Source of the DNA: a virus
DNA: 40,115 bases
Reading direction: 5' to 3' (one strand)
IMG/VR virus record: IMGVR_UViG_3300042197_003284
Location: 1-40,115 of that record
In this document: piece after piece, positions 15,725 through 23,737 of the stretch
Layout: each line of letters opens with the position of its first letter
How positions within the stretch are numbered: position 1 is the first letter of the stretch
The notes under the pieces: generated by a model
Databases searched by the model: none
What the model saw: only the letters and a program-made list of their open reading frames with translations
Told to the model about the DNA's origin: nothing
Position numbers and translations under genes: made by a program

Positions 15725-16364
15725 AATCTACTATACTCCACTTAGAAGATATTTCAAAATTACACGGATGATTTCTGGTATCATGATAATATAATTTATG
15801 TGTTACATTAGACATACTATCTATTAGATGAAAGATTGAACTATTTATACAATGTATTTCATCGGCTTTTTGTATAATATCTATATAACTAAACAAATTA
15901 TTTGTTTGATATTTTTCTAATACAAATCTATCTAAATTAGAATCTATTTCAAGATTGTAACGACCTTCGCTACACTCATTGTGTACAAATATAAAAGACT
16001 TGTTGTCTATATTGATTTGTGGTGGTAATGTTCTAGGAAATTTAAATAATCTATATCTTTCTATAAAATTTAATCCAACCTGAGCATAAAAAGATTTATC
16101 CCAATTATTAGGATCACATTTATTAAAACCTATACATAGTATATCTTGATGTGTGTCTTTTGCATATTTGTGACTTTCTTCTATTTCATACAGTCCAGCT
16201 ATTGGAACTATATTAACATTATTATTTTCTGTATAAAGAGATCTCACGGTGGGTTCATTATGTTTTTTGCATATAAGATCTATTTTTTGTTTCTTAGAAA
16301 AATAATTAACTAAGCCATTACAAACAAAATGATCTCCTAATCCTAGATGATGATGTATTATCAT
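15717..16364 (-). CDS. GT9-like (heptosyltransferase-type) protein
   Basis: A 215-residue protein. HHHLGLGDHFVCNGLVNYFS (4-23) fits the glycine-rich first loop of GT-B enzymes. YIDIIQKADEIHCINSSIFH (about 160-179) fits the C-lobe motif of GT9 and related enzymes, where the donor is bound. It is short for a complete GT-B enzyme, so it may be a minimal or single-substrate version. It overlaps the GT8-like gene by 4 bases. Confidence 0.65.
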   Translation of the reverse strand: MIIHHHLGLGDHFVCNGLVNYFSKKQKIDLICKKHNEPTVRSLYTENNNVNIVPIAGLYEIEESHKYAKDTHQDILCIGFNKCDPNNWDKSFYAQVGLNFIERYRLFKFPRTLPPQINIDNKSFIFVHNECSEGRYNLEIDSNLDRFVLEKYQTNNLFSYIDIIQKADEIHCINSSIFHLIDSMSNVTHKLYYHDTRNHPCNFEISSKWSIVDYD

Positions 16365-17140
16365 TGTATTTTTTTAATGCTATCAAATATTGATTGTGCT
16401 TCTCTAGCATTTTTGCATCCGTGTAAAGCATAGAACTTAACAGGACATTTGTGTTTTGTATAAGTTTCATAAAGTTCTACACTATTATCTAAATTATTAG
16501 AAATGTAGTCTTGATATAAAGTAGCATTAGGAAAATAATTATATCCTAGATTCTTTTTTGCTTCATATTTAGACAATAAACAATTTAGAATACCTTCATC
16601 TTCTATATATGCTGGTATATTATTTTTATTAAACCAATCAATACATTCAGTAATTTCTTCAATAAATAGTCTATGGGTTTTACTGATGACACCTGAAGCA
16701 TATACATAGGGCATTTTTGGTTTATTTGATGTAAATAGTTGCATCATATCAAATAATCTATCTTTATGCATCGGATTATCAAAAGGATTATGAGGATGAA
16801 CTGCAAATAAAGGATACCTACTATTGGAATAGTCGTAATCATTATCAAATAAATTGTCTATACCGGGCAATGCTATCATATCTGCGTCTAACATAACGCA
16901 TGTATCGTAGTCTTGATCTAATAATGTAGACCATTTATATCTATATAACATATTTAAATTATGTAGTGTACTATTTAAGTAAATGGGTTTAGATATAATT
17001 TGAGAGTTATTAAAATCATATGAAAAATTAATACAATTAATTATTAATTTATATTTACTAAAGGAAAGAATTGAGTCGGCTAATACCTTAACTAAAGGTA
17101 GCCAACGTTCAGTACAAAAAGTATTGTATACTCTTAGCAT
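16361..17140 (-). CDS. GT-A glycosyltransferase, GT8-like
   Basis: A 259-residue protein. It opens MLRVYNTFCTERWLPLVKVL, and KWSTLLDQDYDTCVMLDADM carries the metal-binding DAD (Asp85, Asp87). VYASGVISKTHRLFIEE and IPAYIEDEGILN follow, then KFYALHGCKNA near the end, where GT8 enzymes have a metal- and donor-binding His. Probable retaining transferase using a UDP-sugar, with acceptor unknown. It lies 11 bases after the stop of the next gene upstream in the operon. Confidence 0.75.
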   Translation of the reverse strand: MLRVYNTFCTERWLPLVKVLADSILSFSKYKLIINCINFSYDFNNSQIISKPIYLNSTLHNLNMLYRYKWSTLLDQDYDTCVMLDADMIALPGIDNLFDNDYDYSNSRYPLFAVHPHNPFDNPMHKDRLFDMMQLFTSNKPKMPYVYASGVISKTHRLFIEEITECIDWFNKNNIPAYIEDEGILNCLLSKYEAKKNLGYNYFPNATLYQDYISNNLDNSVELYETYTKHKCPVKFYALHGCKNAREAQSIFDSIKKIQ

Positions 17141-17151
17141 AAAAATTTATT

Positions 17152-17811
17152 TTATTTAACTGGTATATATGTATGATGAATAGGGTGACGTATATCTTGT
17201 TCGTTGTATACCTCTCCTACAAATTCAGAACCTATCCTAGAACTAGGAAACGGCCTTTTATCAAAAAACTCATCATGAACTATTTTATCTTCTTTTATCA
17301 GAGGATATAAAACTTTTCCAAAAAACTCATAGTCCGTACCGTATCTATCTGCTTGACTGAAATTTTGTATAAGGGGTTTGATATGAAATTTATTATTATT
17401 TTTATAACCCCACATCCCTCCTAAGATCGGGTATCCATGAAAAGGATGGTCTCTCATAATATGGAATGTTCTGTCACTACCAATCCATTCGTCAACAGCA
17501 TTCTTTTCTCTAATAGACAGTCTAGAATCTGTATCTCTAAAAATAGATAGTTCTATCTCAGGATCGTCACAAGTAGAAAATCTCCAAAACATACCTTTCC
17601 AATCACCATAGTCGGGCATTAGAATAGTTTTTACATTAGGGAATAAATTAAGTTTATCTATAATGTAAGTAGGAGTCGATAACCCTATATAATAGTAGCA
17701 TATCCATTCAGGATATAAAGATAGGGCTAATTCTGCGTTCTTAAGAGCCCCTACACAATAGATAGGTTTATTTCCCCATAAGCTAAATGATATAACTTTA
17801 TTTTTTTTCAT
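17152..17811 (-). CDS. Glycosyltransferase-like protein of an uncharacterised family
   Basis: From the ATG at 17811 the protein is 219 residues; an upstream ATG at 17877 would lie deep in the macro-domain gene. It opens KVISFSLWGNKPIYCVGALK (5-24), with NAELALSLYPEW. Then come a GT-A-like acidic motif FRDTDSRLS (91-99) and FHIMRDHPFHGYPILGGMWG (117-135). The segment order and the DxD suggest a GT-A-type fold. I know this kind of sequence only as uncharacterised proteins in glycan and phage gene clusters. Whether it transfers a sugar is inference. It overlaps the macro-domain gene by 14 bases. Confidence 0.65.
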   Translation of the reverse strand: MKKNKVISFSLWGNKPIYCVGALKNAELALSLYPEWICYYYIGLSTPTYIIDKLNLFPNVKTILMPDYGDWKGMFWRFSTCDDPEIELSIFRDTDSRLSIREKNAVDEWIGSDRTFHIMRDHPFHGYPILGGMWGYKNNNKFHIKPLIQNFSQADRYGTDYEFFGKVLYPLIKEDKIVHDEFFDKRPFPSSRIGSEFVGEVYNEQDIRHPIHHTYIPVK

Positions 17812-18382
17812 TTGCTTTAGGATTATAGTTATAAACCGTAACGAAATACTTACCCCATATATCGTCAATAAGATCACTTATAAAAGACCAATTACCCCCA
17901 GCTAGACCACTACCAAATTTAGGAGTATGAATTTCTACACTTTCTGTATTTTTCATAAAACCAGTATTCATATTGATAAACATATTTACTTTAGCCATGC
18001 TTTTGACTAATGCACAATAATTTAACGGTCTAGGATTAGAGGATGATTTGATACCATTTTGTGCTATCATATTAACAACATGTATTTTATGTTTATATTT
18101 AGGTTCTTCATATACTGTTAATATTTGCGCATATCCTAGATTGGCTTTTAAGAAATTTTTTCCTAATAGGTGGTAATCAGCTTTTACGGAAGGAAAATGC
18201 TCAGCAATTTGAGCGGCAAATCCTGCGCCGAATGAATCTACATTATTACATACATGAGGAATCAAAACAGTACAGCCTTTCTCTTTGGCTTTTACTCTAT
18301 TATAGACTGTTTCAAACAAATTATGATTAGAATACATAAAAGTATTATGAAGGCTATGATTTTTATGAGACATTTTTACCAT
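17798..18382 (-). CDS. Macro-domain (ADP-ribose-binding) protein
   Basis: A 194-residue protein with a complete macro-domain signature. IPHVCNNVDSFGAGFAAQIA (41-60) is the ADP-ribose phosphate-binding loop region, and PKFGSGLAGGNWSFI (154-168) is the second. This pattern (xGSGLAGGxW) is that of the Poa1/ALC1-type subclass, which binds or hydrolyses ADP-ribose 1''-phosphate or removes ADP-ribose from targets. In a phage it might counter host ADP-ribosylation defence such as DarT-type toxins, or process NAD-derived by-products. GGTGA lies 4 bases before the ATG. It sits oddly among glycan genes. Confidence 0.88.
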   Translation of the reverse strand: MVKMSHKNHSLHNTFMYSNHNLFETVYNRVKAKEKGCTVLIPHVCNNVDSFGAGFAAQIAEHFPSVKADYHLLGKNFLKANLGYAQILTVYEEPKYKHKIHVVNMIAQNGIKSSSNPRPLNYCALVKSMAKVNMFINMNTGFMKNTESVEIHTPKFGSGLAGGNWSFISDLIDDIWGKYFVTVYNYNPKANEKK

Positions 18383-18386
18383 AATA

Positions 18387-18638
18387 TCACCTATTAATTT
18401 TCGGCCATTTATTTTTTGGACATTCTTGATCAGCCCACGCTAATTTATTTAGAAAAACACTTTTATTATTAATATTACATCCGCAAACATTACATTCTGA
18501 TTTTTTTTGATTAAAATATTCACAAGATAAACATATATTATATCTATAAATAATTTCATCCTTAGTGGATTTTGGAAATCCATTATAGACATGAAACCAC
18601 AATGATTTAAGAAATGTTAGTATTCGTAGACGTATCAT
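18387..18638 (-). CDS. Small zinc-binding protein
   Basis: An 83-residue protein. Residues from about 35 hold ICLSCEYFNQKKSECNVCGC, then a final CPKNKW. The CxxC, CxxCxC and distant Cys pattern is that of a small zinc ribbon found in T4-like and cyanophage genomes. The basic N-terminus (MIRLRILTFLKSLWFHV) may be amphipathic. Function is unknown. It overlaps the next upstream gene by 32 bases. Confidence 0.7.
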   Translation of the reverse strand: MIRLRILTFLKSLWFHVYNGFPKSTKDEIIYRYNICLSCEYFNQKKSECNVCGCNINNKSVFLNKLAWADQECPKNKWPKINR

Positions 18639-18864
18639 TGGTAGTTTTTGTTCTTTCCTTAATGGCTATTATATTATTTTCTTTATCTAGTTTAAATATA
18701 TCTAATTTTTCAATTAGATGATTTGATTCTAGCCATCGTGATATGCCACTTTTTAGATTTATACATAATCTCTGGCCATTTTTCTTGAAGTCCGTAGTAA
18801 CAATAAAACTACCAATTTCAGCTTCAAAACAATCACCGGCAACTAATTCTTCAAGATATTGCAT
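18607..18864 (-). CDS. Small beta-rich phage protein, 85 aa
   Basis: Unknown function. GDCFEAEIGSFIVTTDFKKN and RLCINLKSGISRWL make up a short beta-rich domain of a type seen in phage accessory regions. The last 15 residues are polar and disordered-looking. It is the second gene of the operon driven by the minus-strand promoter at 19102-19129. It overlaps the zinc-binding protein gene by 32 bases. Confidence 0.6.
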   Translation of the reverse strand: MQYLEELVAGDCFEAEIGSFIVTTDFKKNGQRLCINLKSGISRWLESNHLIEKLDIFKLDKENNIIAIKERTKTTNDTSTNTNIS

Positions 18865-18865
18865 A

Positions 18866-19063
18866 TTAGTGATTATAATAATTGTCCCAATCTTCCCATT
18901 CTTCGTCTTGATAGCTCTCTTTTATCTTTTTGATTTCTTTTTTTATTTTATGCTGCTTGATGTCTTCGTCTTCGTAATTTGTCTTATGTTTAGAGGTTTT
19001 GCTCTTATTGAGCTTATCTCTTCTGTTATTCTTACGATCCTGAAAATCTTCTTGTTTTGACAT
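18866..19063 (-). CDS. Small charged protein, 65 aa
   Basis: A very polar protein, strongly basic in the first half (RKNNRRDKLNKSKTSKHK) and acidic at the end (DEEWEDWDNYYNH). It is likely disordered. It is the first gene after the consensus minus-strand promoter, with about 30 bases of leader. It may bind nucleic acid or a host protein; nothing in the sequence says more. Its stop is 1 base before the next gene. Confidence 0.55.
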   Translation of the reverse strand: MSKQEDFQDRKNNRRDKLNKSKTSKHKTNYEDEDIKQHKIKKEIKKIKESYQDEEWEDWDNYYNH

Positions 19064-19101
19064 GGTTTCTAAAAAAGTATATAAAAGTGAACAACTACTG
19101 T

Positions 19102-19129
19102 ATTATATGATCTCATGGGATCGTGTCAA
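19102..19129 (-). promoter_or_regulatory. Consensus sigma-70 promoter, minus strand
   Basis: TTGACA (19124-19129) and TATAAT (19102-19107) both match the consensus exactly, separated by 16 bases. It should start RNA near 19095, about 30 bases ahead of the gene starting at 19063. It points away from the plus-strand promoter 25 bases beyond its -35 box. Confidence 0.88.
19109..19122. promoter_or_regulatory. Imperfect palindrome inside the minus-strand promoter spacer
   Basis: GATCTCATGGGATC is identical to its own reverse complement at 12 of 14 positions and carries GATC at both ends. It fills the spacer between the -35 and -10 boxes. It could bind a repressor or respond to Dam-type methylation; neither is shown. 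Confidence 0.35.
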
Positions 19130-19153
19130 CCAGTTTTTTAAAAAATACAACAG

Positions 19154-19182
19154 TTGACAAAGGTCTCGTAATGGATTATATA
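19154..19182 (+). promoter_or_regulatory. Sigma-70-type promoter for the plus-strand glycan operon
   Basis: TTGACA (19154-19159), 17 bases, then TATATA (19177-19182). RNA should begin near 19189. This is downstream of an in-frame ATG at 19185 and so supports the start at 19224 for the first gene. The two divergent -35 boxes form an inverted repeat (TGTCAAC and GTTGACA) around a TTTTTTAAAAAA core. Confidence 0.88.
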
Positions 19183-19223
19183 TTATGCAGGTGGTGTGGT
19201 TAATATCTTACTCTAGGGCTTCT

Positions 19224-20882
19224 ATGTCTAATTATACTTTAGTGACAGGATTATGGGATCTTGGTAGGGGCTCTTTATCTGAAGGGTGGAGTAGGTCTTT
19301 TGAACACTACCTACAAAACTTTATATCTCTGCTACAATCAACAAAAGACATTAATTTAATTATCTTTATTGATAAAGAGCACGAGTCTTTAGTGTGGGAA
19401 CATAGAGACAGGTCTAATACTGCTGTTTATCATCATTCTAAAGATGATTTTAGTGGATCTTTTTTTCCATTTTTTGATAAAATACAAGATATTAGGACCA
19501 ATGAAGGTTGGTTAGACCAAGCAGGATGGTTAAGAGATAGTACCCAAGCAAGATTACCTTTTTATAATCCTATGGTTATGAGCAAAATGTTTTTGCTGCA
19601 TAATGCTAAGATATTTAATCCTTTTAGTAGTGATTACATGTTTTGGATAGATGGTGGTATAGCTAATACTGTTCATCCTGGATATTTTGGTCATGATAAA
19701 GTTTTAGATAAAATTGTATCAAATCTAAACTCGTTTTTATTTGTTTGTTTTCCATATCAGCCAGATACTGAAATTCATGGATTTAATATTCTTAAAATGA
19801 GAGAATATTGTAGGTCTAATGATGTTAACAGGGTCGCTAGAGGAGGTTTTTTTGGTGGACATATAGACAGTATATCTCAAGCTAATGAAGTTTATTACTC
19901 ATTGCTTAATGATACCATTAACGGCGGCTTAATGGGTACAGAAGAGAGTATATTTACTATAATGACCTATCTTGATCCAGATATCTATAGATTTGCATCT
20001 ATTAATTCTGATGGATTATTGTCTACATTCTTTGAAAATGTAAAAAATAATAATTTAGAACTTTCTGGTAAAAAACCAGCTAGTCGTAAAAACCATAAAA
20101 ATAATGATGTATTATTATATATAAATACATTTAATTCTCCAGAACAATTACTAATGGTTTTACAAAGTTTTCAACAGCACGACCATAATTTCTTAACAAA
20201 AACCAAAAAAATTCTCATTAATAATTCTACTGATACTACATTATTTGATAAATATGATCAAATTTGTACAGAATATGGTTTTATAGAACAGATCAAGCAG
20301 GGAAATTTAGGAGTGTGCGGAGGCCGACAGTTTGCTGCTGAACATTTTGCGAATTATGGCGCTAAATATATGATGTTCTTTGAAGATGATATGTTATTAG
20401 ATATGTCTTCTTTATGTTGTCCGTTTGGATTTAGAAAATCTATTCCTAGTTTTTATGATAAAGTAATAGCCTTAATGAATAAAGAATCGTATGATTTTTT
20501 AAAATTTAGCTTTAGTGAATTTTATGGTCATAATGGAGAACAATGGAGCTGGCATAATTTACCATCAGATAAAAAGTTGGAATATTTTGGAAATATCAAC
20601 AAAAAACCCAATACAAAATTTAGTGAAATTAAATCTATTAACGGTATGCCTTATGCTGAAGGAGAGATTTACTATTCTAACTGGCCGCATATTATAGACC
20701 AAGAAGGTAACCAAAAATTGTTTCTAGACACAACATGGGCTCGTCCGTATGAGCAAACCTGGATGAGTCATATATATACTCTAACAATTACTAATCAAGT
20801 TAGACCAGCAATTATTTTAGGTAGTCCCATCACACATAATAGAGTACATTTTTATGACGGAAAAGATAGAAAAGAAAGCTAA
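19224..20882 (+). CDS. Two-domain glycosyltransferase (HtrL/YibB-like + GT2-like)
   Basis: A 552-residue protein. The ATG at 19224 is chosen because AGGG lies 5 bases upstream and the predicted RNA start falls after the earlier ATG. The first 280 residues or so (TLVTGLWDLGRGSLSEGWSR ... NPMVMSKMFLLHNAK ... DYMFWIDGGIANT) resemble HtrL/YibB proteins linked to LPS. From about residue 295 a second domain follows (VLLYINTFNSPEQLLMVLQS), with FFEDDMLLDMSSL carrying an acidic metal site. Fusing two GT-type modules suggests sequential sugar addition. It opens the plus-strand operon and overlaps the next gene by 29 bases. Confidence 0.82.
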   Translation: MSNYTLVTGLWDLGRGSLSEGWSRSFEHYLQNFISLLQSTKDINLIIFIDKEHESLVWEHRDRSNTAVYHHSKDDFSGSFFPFFDKIQDIRTNEGWLDQAGWLRDSTQARLPFYNPMVMSKMFLLHNAKIFNPFSSDYMFWIDGGIANTVHPGYFGHDKVLDKIVSNLNSFLFVCFPYQPDTEIHGFNILKMREYCRSNDVNRVARGGFFGGHIDSISQANEVYYSLLNDTINGGLMGTEESIFTIMTYLDPDIYRFASINSDGLLSTFFENVKNNNLELSGKKPASRKNHKNNDVLLYINTFNSPEQLLMVLQSFQQHDHNFLTKTKKILINNSTDTTLFDKYDQICTEYGFIEQIKQGNLGVCGGRQFAAEHFANYGAKYMMFFEDDMLLDMSSLCCPFGFRKSIPSFYDKVIALMNKESYDFLKFSFSEFYGHNGEQWSWHNLPSDKKLEYFGNINKKPNTKFSEIKSINGMPYAEGEIYYSNWPHIIDQEGNQKLFLDTTWARPYEQTWMSHIYTLTITNQVRPAIILGSPITHNRVHFYDGKDRKES

Positions 20883-22134
20883 CGATACTATTTTTATACA
20901 AATAGCTGCGTATAGAGACCCTCAACTATTGCCTACGCTAAGAGATATGCTGGATAAAGCTAAAAATCCAGAAAATCTCAGAATAGGTATAGCATGGCAA
21001 CATTCTCCTAGTGACGAGTGGGACAATCTGGATGAATTTAAACAAGATGATAGATTTAGAATTATAGATATTGATTATAAGGACAGTCAAGGAGTATGCT
21101 GGGCTAGAAACCTAGTGCAATCACTATATAAAGATGAGAAATATACTCTTCAACTGGATAGTCACCACAGATTCGTAGAGAACTGGGACTCAGAATTAAT
21201 TCTAATGTTGACTGATCTACAAAACAAAGGACACGAAAAACCATTATTAACCGCATATATTCCTAGCTTTGATCCTGATAATGATCCCGCTATGCGTGTA
21301 CAAGAGCCTTGGAAAATGAATTTTGACAGGTTTATTCCAGAGGGTGCAGTATTTTTTCTACCAGCTTCTTTTGATCAATGGGAAGATAAGTCACAACCAT
21401 TACCCGCTAGATTTTATAGCGCTCATTTTGCTTTTACTGTTGGGCAGTTCTGTAAAGAAGTAAAGCATGATCCTAATTATTATTTTCATGGTGAAGAAAT
21501 TAGTATCGCTGCTAGAGCTTATACTCACGGATATGATCTATTCCATCCTAATAAAGTTATTTGTTGGCACGAATATACTCGAAAAGGTAGATCTAAACAA
21601 TGGGATGATGATGGTAAATGGGTTGAAAGAAATAATACATGTCATTTACGTAATCGAAAATTATTTGGAATGGATGGAGAAATTAATGATATAGATTTTG
21701 GTATATACGGTTTTGGTACAGTAAGAACCCTAAGAGATTATGAAAAATACTCCGGACTCTCATTTGCTAAAAGAGCCATACAAAAAAGAGTTAAAGATAA
21801 CAAACCTCCACCAGATCCAGACACATCACATTTATCTGATGAAGAATTTGATAAACAATTATTGAGGATTTTTAAGCACTGTATTGATATACAATACGGA
21901 CAGGTTCCGGAAAACGATTACGATTTCTGGGCTGTAGCATTTAAAGATTCTGATGGTAATGATATTTATCGTAAAGATGCAGATAAAGATGAGATAATTA
22001 GAATGAAACAAGATCCTGATGGATATTGTAAGGTATGGAGAGAATTTCAGACAGACTCTAAACCTATAAGTTGGATAGTTTGGCCTCATAGTTTAAGCAA
22101 AGGCTGGGCTGATCCGATAACAGGGTATTTATAA
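20854..22134 (+). CDS. GlcNAc-transferase-like glycosyltransferase (GT60 type)
   Basis: A 426-residue protein. IFIQIAAYRDPQLLPTLRDM (13-32), GVCWARNLVQSLY (80-92), and TLQLDSHHRFVENWD (98-112), where DSH takes the place of a DxD metal motif, are the hallmarks of the family of eukaryotic Skp1 GlcNAc-transferase (PF11397). Relatives occur in bacteria and phages. FHGEEISIAARAYTHGYDLF (about 210-229) is the acceptor-side motif. The C-terminal 130 residues are extra and acidic. GlcNAc as donor is inferred from the family. Confidence 0.88.
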   Translation: MTEKIEKKANDTIFIQIAAYRDPQLLPTLRDMLDKAKNPENLRIGIAWQHSPSDEWDNLDEFKQDDRFRIIDIDYKDSQGVCWARNLVQSLYKDEKYTLQLDSHHRFVENWDSELILMLTDLQNKGHEKPLLTAYIPSFDPDNDPAMRVQEPWKMNFDRFIPEGAVFFLPASFDQWEDKSQPLPARFYSAHFAFTVGQFCKEVKHDPNYYFHGEEISIAARAYTHGYDLFHPNKVICWHEYTRKGRSKQWDDDGKWVERNNTCHLRNRKLFGMDGEINDIDFGIYGFGTVRTLRDYEKYSGLSFAKRAIQKRVKDNKPPPDPDTSHLSDEEFDKQLLRIFKHCIDIQYGQVPENDYDFWAVAFKDSDGNDIYRKDADKDEIIRMKQDPDGYCKVWREFQTDSKPISWIVWPHSLSKGWADPITGYL

Positions 22135-22157
22135 TACTATTATAGAAAGTAATAACA

Positions 22158-22898
22158 ATGGGTTTTTTACAAGCTTTATCTGTATATGATGTTGGTTCCC
22201 CTAAGCTAAGATTAGGCAATCCAAATGATGGTGGATACATTCTCAATCAAGCTATATTAGATAATACAGAAAGATTAATATCTGTAGGAATCGGAGGAGA
22301 GGATGCTTTTGAACTTCAATGGGCAGCACAATATCCGAATTCTGTAATAGAAGCTTACGACGGAACCTATCCTTGTAATAATATTTGTCATAAATTCCCA
22401 GATAGAATTAATAAAAATATTTTCTATGTTCATAATAATGTTGGTTTTAAAGAAAAAGATATACCTATTAATGTTATAGCAGATTACAAACGTAATGTTT
22501 TGTTAAAGGTTGATATTGAAGGAGCAGAATATTCTATCTTTGATAATTTTTATCCTGATACTAATCTAACTGGTTTAATTTTAGAAGTACATGATTTGCA
22601 TTCAGAACAGAATAGAGGTAAGTTAGTAAAACTTATACAAGAAAATTTTAAAAATTTAGTCTTATTTCATATACACGGCAATTCTTGGGGCGGAACTTTT
22701 GACTTAAATCTAATACCTAATTCTGATAATTCAGTTATTGTTAAAAACTTTCCTCATGTATTAGAATTATCTTTTGTCTCTAAACATATAGTAGATAATT
22801 TATGTGTAGATTATACTAAATTCCCTATTCTAGGATTAGACACTTCTAATAAACCAGATGCTCCGGATATTGATTTATATTGGGTGAATTCTATATGA
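22158..22898 (+). CDS. FkbM-like methyltransferase
   Basis: A 246-residue protein. RLISVGIGGEDAFELQWAAQ (about 39-58) is the SAM-binding motif. NVLLKVDIEGAEYSIFDN (about 114-131) is the FkbM signature. LTGLILEVHDLH follows. FkbM enzymes O-methylate sugars or natural products; in this operon a sugar is the likely target. Its stop overlaps the next start (ATGA). The ribosome site (AGAAAGTAATAACAATG) is weak. Confidence 0.82.
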   Translation: MGFLQALSVYDVGSPKLRLGNPNDGGYILNQAILDNTERLISVGIGGEDAFELQWAAQYPNSVIEAYDGTYPCNNICHKFPDRINKNIFYVHNNVGFKEKDIPINVIADYKRNVLLKVDIEGAEYSIFDNFYPDTNLTGLILEVHDLHSEQNRGKLVKLIQENFKNLVLFHIHGNSWGGTFDLNLIPNSDNSVIVKNFPHVLELSFVSKHIVDNLCVDYTKFPILGLDTSNKPDAPDIDLYWVNSI

Positions 22899-23737
22899 TC
22901 TATATATCATTATGTTGTCTACCAGACAGAATAGCTTTAAAAGACAGCTTTGAGCAGTGTCTTAATGCTTTAAGAAATCAAAAAACTAGTTATGAATATA
23001 AAATATTACTTTGTATTCCTAATAAATTTATTAATTATGAAGAATTTTCTATTCCTGAATGGTTATTAAATATAATAGATCAAGATAATAATATAAATAT
23101 TCTTAGAAGCGATATAGACTATGGACCAATTACAAATATCTTGTATCCCATACAATTAGTAAATATGAGTGATGATGATATTTTGATTGTATGTGATGAT
23201 GATCATTTATATCATTGTGATATGGTAGAATACCATATGAAGAAACTACAAGAATATCCAGATAATCATTGTATATGTTTTAGAGGTAATGACCCCAAAG
23301 AAATGCGTACATGGTATCAAGATTCCACCAAAGTAGGAAAGCTATATAATAGTTGCGTACTGTTTCCTACGCCAAAAGATATCTATCTTAGATTTCCTGA
23401 CCACTGGCACTCCGTATCATATAGAAAGAAACTTCTTAAATCTGATCTATTAGACCCTAATTTTTTGTCTATGACTTGGAATAATGATATCCTAATGGGA
23501 TATTATGGATGGAAAAATCATTTCTTCTATTTATGTGCAACTTATGAAGACGAAGTTGACTATAGGCCGGTAAATCATGATGGTCGAGGATCTTATAGTT
23601 TTCCTATAGTAAAACCCTTACCATATGATAGTTATAGTGGATGTAATAGATGGAGAGCACAATCTAATACGGATATATGGAATCATCCAGTATTCTCACA
23701 AGTAATGAAACAAGATCAAGGAATCATACAACTATGA
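22895..23737 (+). CDS. GT2-like glycosyltransferase, tandem paralogue A
   Basis: A 280-residue protein from the ATG at 22895, which overlaps the FkbM stop (ATGA) with GGGTGA upstream. IYISLCCLPDR opens the domain. LRSDIDYGPITNI and ILIVCDDDHLYHCDM (96-110, DDD at 101-103) are the metal-binding core. TWNNDILMGYYGWKN corresponds to the acceptor loop. It is clearly related to the next gene: both have IDYGxIT, DDD and 'W..D.l....G' in the same order and spacing. The duplication could give two transferases with different acceptors. Confidence 0.78.
   Translation: MIYISLCCLPDRIALKDSFEQCLNALRNQKTSYEYKILLCIPNKFINYEEFSIPEWLLNIIDQDNNINILRSDIDYGPITNILYPIQLVNMSDDDILIVCDDDHLYHCDMVEYHMKKLQEYPDNHCICFRGNDPKEMRTWYQDSTKVGKLYNSCVLFPTPKDIYLRFPDHWHSVSYRKKLLKSDLLDPNFLSMTWNNDILMGYYGWKNHFFYLCATYEDEVDYRPVNHDGRGSYSFPIVKPLPYDSYSGCNRWRAQSNTDIWNHPVFSQVMKQDQGIIQL

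Noticed and set aside
18743-19060. 105-residue plus-strand frame with several hydrophobic segments
   Set aside because: It lies wholly opposite two small minus-strand genes served by a consensus promoter, and its hydrophobic content comes from reading Lys/Glu-rich codons backwards.
19185-19223. ATG at 19185 as the start of the HtrL/YibB-GT2 gene
   Set aside because: It lies upstream of the predicted RNA start (about 19189) and has no ribosome site; the ATG at 19224 has AGGG 5 bases before it.
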